Shown here: piece after piece, positions 8,477 to 17,461 of the stretch
How positions within the stretch are numbered: position 1 is the stretch's first letter
Layout: every line of letters starts with the position of its first letter
Origin: Oscillibacter sp.
GTDB lineage: Bacteria > Bacillota > Clostridia > Oscillospirales > Oscillospiraceae
NCBI GenBank assembly: GCA_014799925.1
Contig: JAAVHC010000068.1
Coordinates: 36,079 to 100,078 of the forward strand
DNA: 64,000 nt
Direction of reading: 5' to 3'
Notes under the pieces: generated by a model
What the model was told of the DNA's origin: nothing
The model's database searches: none
The model's input: only the letters and a program-made list of their open reading frames with translations
Made by a program: the position numbers and the translations under genes

Positions 8477-9039
8477 CCATTTCACCACCCCTTCCGTTGG
8501 AAAAGATCGTTTCCGCGCTTTTGTCCTTCCGCCGGATACCGGCGTTGGCCGCCTGCCAATGGAGGTTGGGACAGCATAGCGCTCCGCCGGACCTCCAGGG
8601 GAAGAAAGCGCCGCAAAGCAGAAAACCTCCTCCGCTGCTTTGCCGGCAAAAAACTGGAAATCATCTTTTCCTGAGATTACCGCCGCGATACGCGGCCGGC
8701 GCTGTTAATTTGCGCTTCGCCGGACAGAATACTCTTGTCGCCGGCTTCTAAAAAGCGGCGGCTTTGTCAAGGAAAAAAGCGGCACCGCCCGCTTTTCGCG
8801 CAAAAAAACGGACTCCGCAGGCAAAAGCCTGCGGAGTCTGACAATTAGTTCCAATGAAATATGTAGAATCTTCCAAAGGACAGGCGCTCATGCCGGTTCC
8901 CGGTTCAACGCTGTCTCCGGCGGGGCTTAAGCCGGGGCGGCCAAAGGCCGCCTGACGCCGGGCGGAAATTCAGGAATTGTGGCGCGGCAGAGAGTGAAAG
9001 TGAAATTCTTATTGGTACTTTTTCCCTCAAAAAAATGTA
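8477..9039. other. Intergenic region between ftsZ and spoIVB
   Basis: No gene is supported in these 563 bp. On the minus strand, after the ftsZ stop, there are a GGCGGCC/GGCCGCC hairpin around 8938-8954, a second GC-rich CCGGC-type hairpin around 8918-8938, and a strong terminator at 8802-8838. The 200 nt between ftsZ and that terminator may be a long 3' UTR or a separate small RNA. The remaining 320 bp up to spoIVB carry only a weak, unconvincing sporulation-promoter-like element. Confidence 0.5.
8802..8838 (-). terminator. Terminator downstream of ftsZ
   Basis: On the minus strand a perfect 12-bp stem GACTCCGCAGGC/GCCTGCGGAGTC with a 4-nt loop is followed, after a 2-nt gap, by seven T (8808-8802). 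It lies 200 nt after the ftsZ stop. Confidence 0.9.
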
Positions 9040-10143
9040 TCAACGGTCAAAAATACGTAAAATGTCTTCAAAGGGGTCCTTTTCGTCGGCCTTTTTCTCC
9101 TCCTCGGTCTGGGACCGGAGGAGCAGATCGTTGAATTTGTCCTTGGAGGAGCCGGAGCCGCCGCCGGACACGGCGTTGGCCCCCTTCTTTTCATCGAAGC
9201 CGGTGGCGATGATGGTCACGCGGATCTCGTCCTCCATGTTTTCGTCGAAGGCTGCGCCAAAGATGGTGTTGGCGTCGGGATGGACGGCCTCCTGCACCAT
9301 GGCGGCGGCGGCCTCCACATCGTCCATGCTGATGTCGATGGAACCGGTGATGCTGACCAGAACGCCCTTTGCCCCGTTGATGGAGGTTTCCAGCAGGGGA
9401 CTGGAGATGGCCTGACGGGCGGCCTCCTCGGCCTTGTCCTTGCCGACGGCGGAGCCCACGCCCATATGGGCCAGGCCGGCGCCCTTCATCACGGTGGTCA
9501 CGTCGGCGAAGTCCAGGTTGATGAAGCCTGGCTTGCCGATGAGCTCGGTAATGGACAGCAGCGCCTGGCGCAGCACGTCGTCGGAAATCTGGAAGCCGTT
9601 GGCAAAGGTGATTTTCTGGTCGGTTACGTGCTTGATGCGGTCATTGGGGATGACCACCAGGGAGTCCACCCGGCTTTGCAGCTCCTCGATGCCGGCCTCG
9701 GCCTGCTGCATCCGGCGGCGGCCCTCAAACCAGAAGGGCTTGGTTACCACGCCCACGGTGAGGATGCCCATCTCCTTTGCGGCTTCGGCCACAATGGGGG
9801 CCGCGCCGGTGCCGGTGCCGCCGCCCATGCCGGCGGTGATGAATACCATGTCGGTATCCTCCAGCGCCTTGGAAATCTGGCTGCGGCTCTCCTCTGCGGA
9901 CTTGCGGCCCACCTCGGGATCGGCCCCGGCGCCCTGGCCGTGGGTCAATTTCTCCCCAATCTGGATTTTATAGGCGGCCACGGACTCGTTGAGCACCTGC
10001 TTGTCCGTGTTGATCGCGACAAAATCCACGCCGGTCACGCCAGAGTTGACCATGCGGTTGACGACGTTATTGCCGCAACCGCCTACGCCAATGACCTTGA
10101 TCTTCACAATATTGTCGGTTGCGGTTGCCAATTCGATTGCCAT
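9040..10143 (-). CDS. ftsZ: Cell division protein FtsZ
   Basis: A tubulin-like GTPase that polymerises into the division ring (367 aa). The N-terminal GTPase has [15 protein letters not shown], the tubulin signature [10 protein letters not shown] (about 107-116) and the T7-loop region NLDFADV (about 208-214). A linker (about 315-345) leads to an acidic C-terminal tail ending [12 protein letters not shown], which should be the partner-binding peptide. The start ATG follows AGGAGGAG. It is the distal gene of the dcw cluster but has its own promoter, 80-110 bp upstream. No ftsA is adjacent; clostridial dcw clusters often lack one. Confidence 0.98.
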   Translation of the reverse strand: MAIELATATDNIVKIKVIGVGGCGNNVVNRMVNSGVTGVDFVAINTDKQVLNESVAAYKIQIGEKLTHGQGAGADPEVGRKSAEESRSQISKALEDTDMVFITAGMGGGTGTGAAPIVAEAAKEMGILTVGVVTKPFWFEGRRRMQQAEAGIEELQSRVDSLVVIPNDRIKHVTDQKITFANGFQISDDVLRQALLSITELIGKPGFINLDFADVTTVMKGAGLAHMGVGSAVGKDKAEEAARQAISSPLLETSINGAKGVLVSITGSIDISMDDVEAAAAMVQEAVHPDANTIFGAAFDENMEDEIRVTIIATGFDEKKGANAVSGGGSGSSKDKFNDLLLRSQTEEEKKADEKDPFEDILRIFDR

Positions 10144-10224
10144 AATGGAACTCCTCCTACCAGTGGTATCATCTGTATGTCAGCGGGGGTGCGGACCCCC
10201 AGATAGAGTAGAACAATTTAATTT

Positions 10225-10253
10225 ATTATAGACCCTTTTCCGAATCAGGTCAA
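10225..10253 (-). promoter_or_regulatory. Sigma-A promoter of ftsZ
   Basis: On the minus strand the -35 is TTGACC (10253-10248), the spacer 17 nt and the -10 TATAAT (10230-10225). A GGGGGTCCGCACCCCC hairpin lies in the leader near 10184-10199. This lets ftsZ be expressed independently of the upstream cluster. Confidence 0.85.
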
Positions 10254-10318
10254 TAGCGAACATGCTCCTTTTTTGAAATTTTCCGGCGAAAGGGCGGAGC
10301 GGCCTGTGGTTTGCGGCA

Positions 10319-11086
10319 TTACTCCGGGAAAGGGATCAGATGGGCTTCGTTGTCGTTGGAAAAAGTCATGCGGATGATGCCGGTTTCATTGGGCTCCAGC
10401 TTTTCGTGGACGGCCTCCAGCATACCGGCGATTTTGAAATCGAAGTTGGCGTCGTAGAACATCTCCACCTGGAACCGCCCGTCGTAGGCCAGGACCAGGA
10501 TCCTTGGGTCGCCGCAATCCACCGTTTCCGAGCGGGTCAGCGCGCCCCGCTGCTGCAGAACGTTCAACAGCTCCAGCAGGCGGCCGGCGGTGATGGGAGC
10601 GTCCTCCGGCAGCCGGAGGGAGGCGCTGACGGAGGGATCTTCCGCCTCAACGCCGGCAATTTCCAGGTAGTCCGCCGCGGCGGCGGCGTCCACGGCCTCC
10701 AGCAGCTTTCCGCCGCCGCTGATGAGCCAGTAGGCGTCCGCCCCTCTGATGGCGGCGATGGCCTTGGTTTCCGTGACTTCGATGTTCAGGCGGTTGGGGA
10801 ATTCCTGCTTTGGCCGGACGTCGGTGATATAGGGGAGGGCGGTGTAGATCCGCTGCGCGACGCGGTAGCGGTCCAGCAGGACCAGGTTGTCGCCGGGCTC
10901 CACGCCGGAGGCGGCGATGATCTCGCTGGCCTGATAGCGTCCCGCCCCGGTGACCGTAATATGCTCCACCTTGAAAAAGAGGGTGAGGGCCGTTACCACG
11001 GCTGCGGCGGCCAGAAGTACGGACAGCGGGCGAAGCAGCCGGCCCAGACCGCCCCGGCGGCGTCTTTTTTTCCTTTTCTTGGCCAT
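10319..11086 (-). CDS. ftsQ: Cell division protein FtsQ/DivIB
   Basis: A single-pass division protein (255 aa) of the FtsQ/DivIB family, part of the FtsQLB complex that activates septal synthesis. A Lys/Arg-rich cytoplasmic start (about 1-15) precedes a transmembrane helix (about 19-41). A POTRA-like domain begins at VEHITVTGAGRYQASEI (about 46-62), followed by the beta domain. It lies between murA and ftsZ, the usual dcw position in Firmicutes. The start ATG follows AAAGGAGCG. Sequence conservation in this family is low, so the call rests on topology, the POTRA start and position. Confidence 0.9.
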   Translation of the reverse strand: MAKKRKKRRRRGGLGRLLRPLSVLLAAAAVVTALTLFFKVEHITVTGAGRYQASEIIAASGVEPGDNLVLLDRYRVAQRIYTALPYITDVRPKQEFPNRLNIEVTETKAIAAIRGADAYWLISGGGKLLEAVDAAAAADYLEIAGVEAEDPSVSASLRLPEDAPITAGRLLELLNVLQQRGALTRSETVDCGDPRILVLAYDGRFQVEMFYDANFDFKIAGMLEAVHEKLEPNETGIIRMTFSNDNEAHLIPFPE

Positions 11087-11140
11087 GGCAGGCGCTCCTT
11101 TCTTTTGTAGTGAGGGGCGGGCCGTAAGGGCTTCCGGCCC

Positions 11141-12391
11141 TTACGCCATCCGGATGTCCGCGCCGAGGGAGCGGAGGTCTCTGACGGGGTCCTCGTATCC
11201 CCGCAGGATGTGAAAGACGTCACCGATTCCGGTGGTCCCCTGGGCGGCGAGCCCCGCCACCAGGAGGGCCGCCCCGCCCCGCAGGTCGGTACACCGCACC
11301 TCCGCGCCGTACAGCTCCGTCACACCGGTGACCACCGCCACGCGGTCCGCCACGCTGATGTCCGCGCCCATGCGGCACAGCTCGTCTACATGGCGGTAGC
11401 GGTTCTCGAAAATGTTTTCCACAAAGACGGTGGCGCCCTGGCTGCGAAGCAGCGCGGCCATCAGAATGGCCTGGGCGTCGGTGGGGAAGCCGGGGTAGGG
11501 GGCCGTGCGCACCGTGCCGATGGAGCGCAGGCGGCCCTCGGAGCGGAGGATCAGCTGTCCCTCGCCGCCGGTGATCTGGCATCCGGCGGCATGGAGGGCC
11601 GCGGTGACGGTGGAGAGGTGGCGGTGGCTGATCCGGCGCAGCGCCACCTGGCCGCCGGAGGCCGCTGCCGCGGCCAGGTATGTAGCCGCCGCGATCCGGT
11701 CCGGCATAATGGTATGGACCACATCGTGGGTGGGACGCCGCCCCTGGATGCAGATGGTGGAGCTGCCCGCGCCCCGGACCTGGCAGCCCATGCCGCGGAG
11801 AAAGCTCTGGAGGTCCGCGATTTCCGGCTCGCGGGCGGCGTTGAGCAGGACGGTTTCGCCCTCCGCGCCGCAGGCGGCCAGCATGGCGTTCTCCGTCGCG
11901 CCCACGCTGGGCAGGCTCAGGGTGATCTCACGTCCCTCCATATGCTGGGCCGTACACCGCAGAAATCCGCCCTCGTCCCGCAGATCCGCGCCCAGCTGCC
12001 GCAGGGCGGTCAGGTGCAGGTCGATGGGCCGGGGACCCAGCTCACAGCCGCCGGGGTGGCTGAGCTCCGCCCAGCCCATGCGGGCCAGAATGGCGCCCAG
12101 AAAGATCACCGAGGAGCGCATTTCCCGCATCAGGTGATCGGGAATGTCCCACCGGTCGAGGGTGGACGCGTCCACGACCAGCGCCTCGTCCTCCCAATCC
12201 GCCTGGCAGCCCAGGTGGCGGAGGATGCGGATGCTGGCTTCCACGTCGCTGAGGCGGGGACAGCCCAGCAGTACCGAGCGCCCCGGATGAAGGATGGTGG
12301 CGGCCAGAATGGGAAGGACGCTGTTTTTCGCGCCCTGGATGGTCAGTTCTCCCTCCAGTTTCCGGCCTCCCTGGATCACAATACGGCTCAT
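11141..12391 (-). CDS. murA: UDP-N-acetylglucosamine 1-carboxyvinyltransferase
   Basis: MurA (416 aa) transfers enolpyruvate from PEP to UDP-GlcNAc, the first committed step of peptidoglycan synthesis. The family Lys/Asn pair lies in GAKNS (Lys22-Asn23). The catalytic loop is GGCELGPRPIDLH with Cys116, the residue alkylated by fosfomycin, so it is predicted fosfomycin-sensitive (inference). It lies between murG and ftsQ. Length and the EPSP-synthase-like repeat pattern are normal. The gene ends 54 bp before ftsQ. Confidence 0.96.
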   Translation of the reverse strand: MSRIVIQGGRKLEGELTIQGAKNSVLPILAATILHPGRSVLLGCPRLSDVEASIRILRHLGCQADWEDEALVVDASTLDRWDIPDHLMREMRSSVIFLGAILARMGWAELSHPGGCELGPRPIDLHLTALRQLGADLRDEGGFLRCTAQHMEGREITLSLPSVGATENAMLAACGAEGETVLLNAAREPEIADLQSFLRGMGCQVRGAGSSTICIQGRRPTHDVVHTIMPDRIAAATYLAAAAASGGQVALRRISHRHLSTVTAALHAAGCQITGGEGQLILRSEGRLRSIGTVRTAPYPGFPTDAQAILMAALLRSQGATVFVENIFENRYRHVDELCRMGADISVADRVAVVTGVTELYGAEVRCTDLRGGAALLVAGLAAQGTTGIGDVFHILRGYEDPVRDLRSLGADIRMA

Positions 12392-12460
12392 AGAATCCCT
12401 CCGCCCATGGATTTTTCAATGTGTCAAACTAATCCATGGTATGCGGATGGGAGAAAACTG

Positions 12461-13591
12461 CTACTTTTGCCCGGAGCGGCACAGGTCCATGACCGCGCCG
12501 TAGATTTTTTCGGATGCGTCGATGGAGCCCAGGGACGCCATGGCGGCGCTCATCCGCTTCCGGCGGTCCTGGCCGCGGAGGATATCGCAGGAGGTATCGT
12601 AGAGCTTTTGCCCGCTGCTGTCCTTCTCCAGGATCATGACCGCGCCTCCGGCGTCGGCCAGGACCCGGGCGTTGTGCTCCTGATGGTTGCCCACCACGTT
12701 GGGGGAGGGGATGATGATGGCGGGCACGCCCAGGGCGGTGAGCTCGCTGATGGTGCTGGCCCCGGCCCGGCAGATGACCAGGTCGGCGGCGCGCATGAGT
12801 TCGCACATATTCTGGATATATTCCCGGACCTCCAGCTCAGGCGTGCCGCTCAGATCGGCCTTTGCCTCCGAGAGATACCCGTTCATATGGGGCCAGCCGA
12901 TGGCTCCGGCTCCGTGGACGTGGTGAAAGGGCGCTCCGTCCTTTGCCTCCAGGGCCAGGAACCGGGCGATTTGCCGGTTCATTTCTGAGGCGCCCAGGCT
13001 GCCGAAGAAGGAGACGATCAGGGGCTTTCCGTCGTCCATGCCCAGCTTTTTCCTGGCCTCTTTTTTTGTCAGAAGGAAGAAGTCCCCCCGCACCGGGGTG
13101 CCGGTGACCAGAACCTTGTCGGGATGCCTGTAGTTTTTGCGGCACTCCTCAAAGCCAACCATAATGAGGTCCGCGTGGTTCTCCAGCAGCTTTGTGGTCA
13201 GTCCCGGGATCGCGTTTGACTCGTGGATGGCGGTTGGGATGCCAAGCTTGGAGGCGGCCTGGATCATGGGGTAGCTGGCGTAGCCGCCGGTGCCCACCAC
13301 CAGGTCGGCGGGGAATTCTTTCAATAAAGCCCGCGCCTCACGGGGGGAGCAGAGGAAGTTCTTCAGCGAGACGATATTATGCCAGATTTCTTTTGGCTGG
13401 AAGGAACGGTGGAAATTGGAGACCTCCACCGCCCGGAAGGGCCACCCCGCCGCCTCAATGAGCTGCTTTTCAATGCCCCGGTGCGCGCCGACAAAGAGGA
13501 TCTCGCTGTCGGGTCTTCGCTCCTTGGTCAGCATGGCCAGGGCCAGGGCGGGGTTCACGTGTCCCGCGGTGCCGCCGCAGGTAAAAATCAC
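12461..13591 (-). CDS. murG: MurG, lipid II-forming GlcNAc transferase
   Basis: A peripheral membrane glycosyltransferase (GT28, 376 aa) that adds GlcNAc to lipid I to make lipid II. The N-terminal glycine loop is CGGTAGHVNPALALA and the acceptor-side motif GTGGYASYP (about 96-104). The C-terminal UDP-binding region contains CRAGASTISEL. The listed start is GTG at 13591. However, MurG proteins usually begin MKVIFTCGG. Here the two preceding codons read ATA AAA, and AGGAGG sits 8 nt before the ATA (13597) but 14 nt before the GTG. The true start may therefore be the ATA. It directly follows ftsW. Confidence 0.95.
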   Translation of the reverse strand: MIFTCGGTAGHVNPALALAMLTKERRPDSEILFVGAHRGIEKQLIEAAGWPFRAVEVSNFHRSFQPKEIWHNIVSLKNFLCSPREARALLKEFPADLVVGTGGYASYPMIQAASKLGIPTAIHESNAIPGLTTKLLENHADLIMVGFEECRKNYRHPDKVLVTGTPVRGDFFLLTKKEARKKLGMDDGKPLIVSFFGSLGASEMNRQIARFLALEAKDGAPFHHVHGAGAIGWPHMNGYLSEAKADLSGTPELEVREYIQNMCELMRAADLVICRAGASTISELTALGVPAIIIPSPNVVGNHQEHNARVLADAGGAVMILEKDSSGQKLYDTSCDILRGQDRRKRMSAAMASLGSIDASEKIYGAVMDLCRSGQK

Positions 13592-13612
13592 TTTTATGGC
13601 GCTCGCCTCCTT

Positions 13613-14920
13613 TTATCGCGCTTTCGGCGCGGGGATCTGCCGGGACACGGACAGGACGACTCCGATTTCCACCAATTGAATGACCAGCGCGGTACCGCCG
13701 GAGCTGAAGAAGGGAAGCGAGATCCCGGTGGACGGGATCAGGTTTGTCACCACCGCGATGTTCAGGAAGGTCTGCAAGGCGATCTGCGTCGTAATGCCCA
13801 CGATCAGCAGGCTGCCGAACCGGTCCCTGGCGTGGATGGCCAGCCAGAACCCGCGGATGATCAGCAGCGCGAAAAAGATCATGATCAGCGTTCCGCCGAC
13901 CAGTCCCAGCTCCTCCAGCACCACGGCGAAAATGTAGTCGTTCTGCGCCTCCGGCAAGAAGCCGAATTTCTGCCGGCTTTTCCCCAGCCCGACGCCCAGC
14001 AGGCCGCCGGAGCCGATGGCGTACAGTCCCTGGATGGTCTGCCAGGCCTCGTCCCGCCGGAACGCCAGGTCGCCGCCGAAGGGGTCCTTCCATACCGTGA
14101 TCCGGGAGGCGTTGTACTTGATGGCTTTAAAAAAGTTCTCGATCACATCCGTAAAGGCCAGCAGATAGGAGCCGGCCGCCAGCCCGCTTACGCCCGCCGC
14201 GATCCATCCCCAGTGGATGCCGCCCACCACCATCATGGCCGCGCCGATGCCCGCGATCAGAATCGCGCCGGAAAAGTGGGGCTCAATGGCCGTCAGGCCG
14301 AACATGGCCAGCAGGATCACCATATGATAGAGGAAGCCCTCCTTGAAATCCTTCATCTTTTCCCGCTTTTTGGAAATGGACTCCGCGAAGAAGACGATGA
14401 GGCCCAGCTTTGCCACGTCCGAGGGCTGGAAGGTCAGCGAGGTGTTGGGGATGCCCAGCCACCGCGCCGCGCCGTTGGCGCTGATGGCAAGCAGGCGCCC
14501 GTTCTTCTTCGGTCCCGGAATGACCACCAGAATCAGCAGGACGAAGGACACGATCAGCGCCAGCTTGGCCATGCCGCGAAAGCGCTCGTAATTGATCTTG
14601 GACACCCACACCATCAGTCCCACGCCCAGCCCCGCGAAGAGCACCTGCCGCTTGATGAAGTACAGCGGGTCGTTTCCCAGACGGGAGCTGGACTGGGCGT
14701 TGGGAAAGCTGGCGGAGAACAGCATGATCAGCCCGATCCCCAGCAGCAGCATGGCCAGCAGCAAAAAGGGCATATCCATCGGTCCGCGGGCCGCTTCCCA
14801 TGCCTCATGGCGTCTGCGGCGCTCCTCGCGCTCCTTCTGGCGCTTCATCTGACGGTACTCGCCGCGGGTCAGAGGAATTCCGGTTCTGGGGTTGACGGGG
14901 CGTGATTTCTTCTGGGCCAT
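13613..14920 (-). CDS. ftsW: FtsW/SpoVE-type lipid II polymerase
   Basis: A SEDS-family integral membrane protein (435 aa) with about ten hydrophobic helices. SEDS proteins polymerise lipid II together with a class B PBP, here probably the SpoVD/FtsI-type protein of the same cluster. Diagnostic segments are FQPSDVAKLGLIVF, GIGSGGLLGVGLG and the C-terminal STGISLPFFSSGGT. The first 50 residues are basic and cytoplasmic. Whether it serves vegetative division (FtsW) or spore cortex (SpoVE) cannot be told from sequence. The start ATG follows AGGAGGAA. It sits directly after mraY with no murD between them. Confidence 0.94.
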   Translation of the reverse strand: MAQKKSRPVNPRTGIPLTRGEYRQMKRQKEREERRRRHEAWEAARGPMDMPFLLLAMLLLGIGLIMLFSASFPNAQSSSRLGNDPLYFIKRQVLFAGLGVGLMVWVSKINYERFRGMAKLALIVSFVLLILVVIPGPKKNGRLLAISANGAARWLGIPNTSLTFQPSDVAKLGLIVFFAESISKKREKMKDFKEGFLYHMVILLAMFGLTAIEPHFSGAILIAGIGAAMMVVGGIHWGWIAAGVSGLAAGSYLLAFTDVIENFFKAIKYNASRITVWKDPFGGDLAFRRDEAWQTIQGLYAIGSGGLLGVGLGKSRQKFGFLPEAQNDYIFAVVLEELGLVGGTLIMIFFALLIIRGFWLAIHARDRFGSLLIVGITTQIALQTFLNIAVVTNLIPSTGISLPFFSSGGTALVIQLVEIGVVLSVSRQIPAPKAR

Positions 14921-15001
14921 GGGTAATTCCTCCTGTAGTTGAAGCTGAAAAGAATTCAGAGAATCCTTTTCAGGACCGCGCCATCGGGACCGGCGAGGGA
15001 G

Positions 15002-15982
15002 TTAAAGTGACATGATTCCAATCAGGGCCAGTGCGCAGAACGCGGCGGACACCGCCGTGAAGACGGTGACGATCTTGACCTCGCTCCAGCCGCACATCTC
15101 AAAATGGTGGTGGATGGGGGCCATTTTAAAGATCCGTTTTCCGTGGGTCAGCTTGAAATAGCCCACCTGGAGGATATCGGACAGGGTTTCCACGATATAG
15201 ACGACGCCCACCGGGATAAGGATCAGCGGCAGGTCGATGGCGAAGGCCATTCCCGCCACCGCGCCGCCCAGGAACAGGGAGCCGGTGTCGCCCATGAACA
15301 CCTTGGCGGGGTGCGCGTTGAAGAGCAGGAAGGCCAGCAGCCCTCCCAGCGCCGCCCCGGCAAACACGCCCATCTGGGTCAGGCCCCACCAGGCCGCCGC
15401 CGTGACGTAGAACAGGGCCACGGGCACGGTGACCGATGCCGCCAGGCCGTCCAGACCGTCGGTGATGTTCACCGCGTTCACCGCCCCCACGATGACGAAG
15501 GCGCAGAATACCATATATGCCGGCCAGCTGAGGGACAGGTCTACCTGGAGGAAGGGGACGTACAGATGGGGCGTGATCTGTCCCTCGAAGCGCATGAGCA
15601 TCAGAAACAGGATGGCCGCCGCCAGCTGGAGCATGAACTTCTGCATGGCCGTGAGCCCCAGGTTCTGGTGCCGCTTCACCTTCTCATAGTCGTCGAGAAA
15701 GCCGATGACGCCGAAAACGGAAGAGAAGAGGAACAGATAGATGTGCGTCATAGCGCCGGAGAGCATCCCCTGCCAGCCCGCCGCGATAATGGCCGCGAGG
15801 ATGCCGATGATGAACATCAGTCCTCCCATGGTGGGGGTGCCGGCCTTGGTGGCGTGCCATTTGGGGCCGACGGAGCGAATCTCCTGACCGGCCTTCAGCC
15901 GCCGCAGGGCGGGCAGAATGACCCATCGCCCGAGGATGGCTGTAACGGCAAAGCTGAGCACGCACGCAGCAATCATTTCCAT
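15002..15982 (-). CDS. mraY: Phospho-N-acetylmuramoyl-pentapeptide transferase
   Basis: An integral membrane enzyme (326 aa, about ten helices) that makes lipid I from UDP-MurNAc-pentapeptide and undecaprenyl phosphate. The family motifs are intact: WHATKAGTPTMGG near the N-terminus, NAVNITDGLDGLA in the middle, FMGDTGSLFLGG, and IHHHFE near the C-terminus. The ATG follows AGGGAGAAG. It lies 27 bp after murE and 81 bp before ftsW, so probably the same transcript. Confidence 0.97.
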   Translation of the reverse strand: MEMIAACVLSFAVTAILGRWVILPALRRLKAGQEIRSVGPKWHATKAGTPTMGGLMFIIGILAAIIAAGWQGMLSGAMTHIYLFLFSSVFGVIGFLDDYEKVKRHQNLGLTAMQKFMLQLAAAILFLMLMRFEGQITPHLYVPFLQVDLSLSWPAYMVFCAFVIVGAVNAVNITDGLDGLAASVTVPVALFYVTAAAWWGLTQMGVFAGAALGGLLAFLLFNAHPAKVFMGDTGSLFLGGAVAGMAFAIDLPLILIPVGVVYIVETLSDILQVGYFKLTHGKRIFKMAPIHHHFEMCGWSEVKIVTVFTAVSAAFCALALIGIMSL

Positions 15983-16009
15983 AAAACTTCTCCCTCTGTC
16001 CTGAGCGCG

Positions 16010-17461
16010 TCAGGCTCTCTCCTTACGTTCAGCAATATACTCCGCCACGACTTCCCGCTCATCCAGGTGGCGTTTTTCGTGGCCGATGATCTGATAGGTC
16101 TCGTGGCCCTTCCCGGCCAGGATGATGACGTCCTTGGGCCGGGCGTGGTCCATGGCGTAGCGGATGGCCTTCACCCGGTCCGGCTCCACCACATAGGGGG
16201 TCCTGGTTCCTTCCAGTCCCGGCAGGATCTCCGAGATGATGAAATCCGGGTCCTCCGTGCGGGGGTTGTCGGAGGTGACGATGACGAAGTCCGCCATCTG
16301 GGCGGCTATGCGGCCCATTTTGGGGCGCTTGCCCCGGTCCCGGTCGCCGCCGCAGCCGAAGAGGATGACGACCCGGCCCTCCGCGAAGCCCCGGACGGCG
16401 GCCAGCACGTTCTCGATCGCGTCCGGAGTGACGGCGTAGTCGATCAGGATGGTGTAATCCCAGGGGACGGGCACGACTTCCACTCTGCCCTTCACTCCGG
16501 CGCTGGAGGCAAGGGCCCTCGCGCTGTCCGCCAGGGGCGCGCCCAGCGCCCGGGCCGCGGCCAGCACGCCCAGCGCGTTGTATACCGTGAAGCCGCCGGG
16601 AATGCCTGTGTGGACGGGGACCGTCCCGCCGTCGCAGATCGCGTCGAAGGACACGCCGTCCGCTGTCAGGCGGATATGCTCCGCCCGCAGGTCCCCGCCC
16701 CGTTCGCCGAAGGAAAACAGGGGGCAGGGGGCGTCTCTGGTCAGCCGTGCGGCCCATGGGTCGTCGGCGTTGTAAACGCCCTTTTCGCTCTGACGGAACA
16801 GCAGGGCCTTGGCGTCGCAGTAGTTCTCCATGGTCTCATGGAAATCCAGGTGATCCTGACTGAGGTTGGTGAAGAGCCCCACGGCAAACCGGATGCCCGC
16901 CACCCGCTGGAGGCAGAGGGCGTGGGAGGAGACCTCCATCACCACGTGGGTGCAGCCCGCGTCCGCCATCGCGCGGAACAGGGCCTGGAGCTCGAAGGAC
17001 TCCGGTGTGGTGCGCTCGGTGTGCAGCACCTCGTCTCCGATCATGTTCTGGTTGGTGCCGATGAGGCCCACCCTGGCCCCCAGACATTTCTCCAGAACAT
17101 CCTTGAGGAGGTAGGTCGTGGTGGTTTTGCCGTTGGTGCCGGTGACGCCCACCATGACCATGGACGCGGCGGGGTCGCCGAACCAGTTCCGGCCCAGCCG
17201 GGCCAGGGCGGCGCGGCTGTCGGAGGCCAGCGCATAGGGGACGTCTCCCTCCGGCTTCGCCTGGCAGAGGACGCAGGCCGCGCCCTTCTCCAGAGCCATG
17301 GGGATAAACCGGTGGCCGTCGGTCTCATAGCCGGTGACGGCCACGAAGAGGTCCCCGGCCTTCGTCTGCCGGGAGTCGTAGCTGACGCCGGTGATCTCCA
17401 GCTCGGGGTCCGCGCGGAGCTCCAGAATGTCAATGCCGCGCAGCAGTTCTTTCAGTTTCAT
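16010..17461 (-). CDS. murE: UDP-MurNAc-tripeptide ligase, meso-diaminopimelate type
   Basis: A cytoplasmic Mur ligase (483 aa) adding the third stem amino acid to UDP-MurNAc-L-Ala-D-Glu. The ATP loop is GTNGKTTTTYLL (about 112-123). The carbamoylated-Lys region and the C-terminal specificity motif DNPR (in TSDNPRTEDPD) are present, and DNPR predicts meso-diaminopimelate as substrate. It is the first gene after the 598-bp non-coding insert that separates it from spoVD. No convincing promoter is visible directly upstream, and the ribosome site (AGGTAGCATAGG) is mediocre, so its expression source is unclear. Confidence 0.96.
   Translation of the reverse strand: MKLKELLRGIDILELRADPELEITGVSYDSRQTKAGDLFVAVTGYETDGHRFIPMALEKGAACVLCQAKPEGDVPYALASDSRAALARLGRNWFGDPAASMVMVGVTGTNGKTTTTYLLKDVLEKCLGARVGLIGTNQNMIGDEVLHTERTTPESFELQALFRAMADAGCTHVVMEVSSHALCLQRVAGIRFAVGLFTNLSQDHLDFHETMENYCDAKALLFRQSEKGVYNADDPWAARLTRDAPCPLFSFGERGGDLRAEHIRLTADGVSFDAICDGGTVPVHTGIPGGFTVYNALGVLAAARALGAPLADSARALASSAGVKGRVEVVPVPWDYTILIDYAVTPDAIENVLAAVRGFAEGRVVILFGCGGDRDRGKRPKMGRIAAQMADFVIVTSDNPRTEDPDFIISEILPGLEGTRTPYVVEPDRVKAIRYAMDHARPKDVIILAGKGHETYQIIGHEKRHLDEREVVAEYIAERKERA

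Noticed and set aside
8482..8664. 60-codon minus-strand frame with AGGAAAAG before its ATG, ending beside the spoIVB start
   Set aside because: Arg/Pro-rich composition typical of chance frames in GC-rich DNA and no recognisable features. The position next to spoIVB is suggestive, but not enough.
8690..8760. Sigma-G-like promoter upstream of spoIVB (GTATT ... CAAATTA)
   Set aside because: Spacing of 15 is too short and the -10 deviates at two positions from CATANTA, so it cannot be supported by eye.
8750..8890. Small minus-strand frame beginning Met-Ser-Ala-Cys-Pro after ftsZ
   Set aside because: It reads straight through the strong ftsZ terminator and has no ribosome site.
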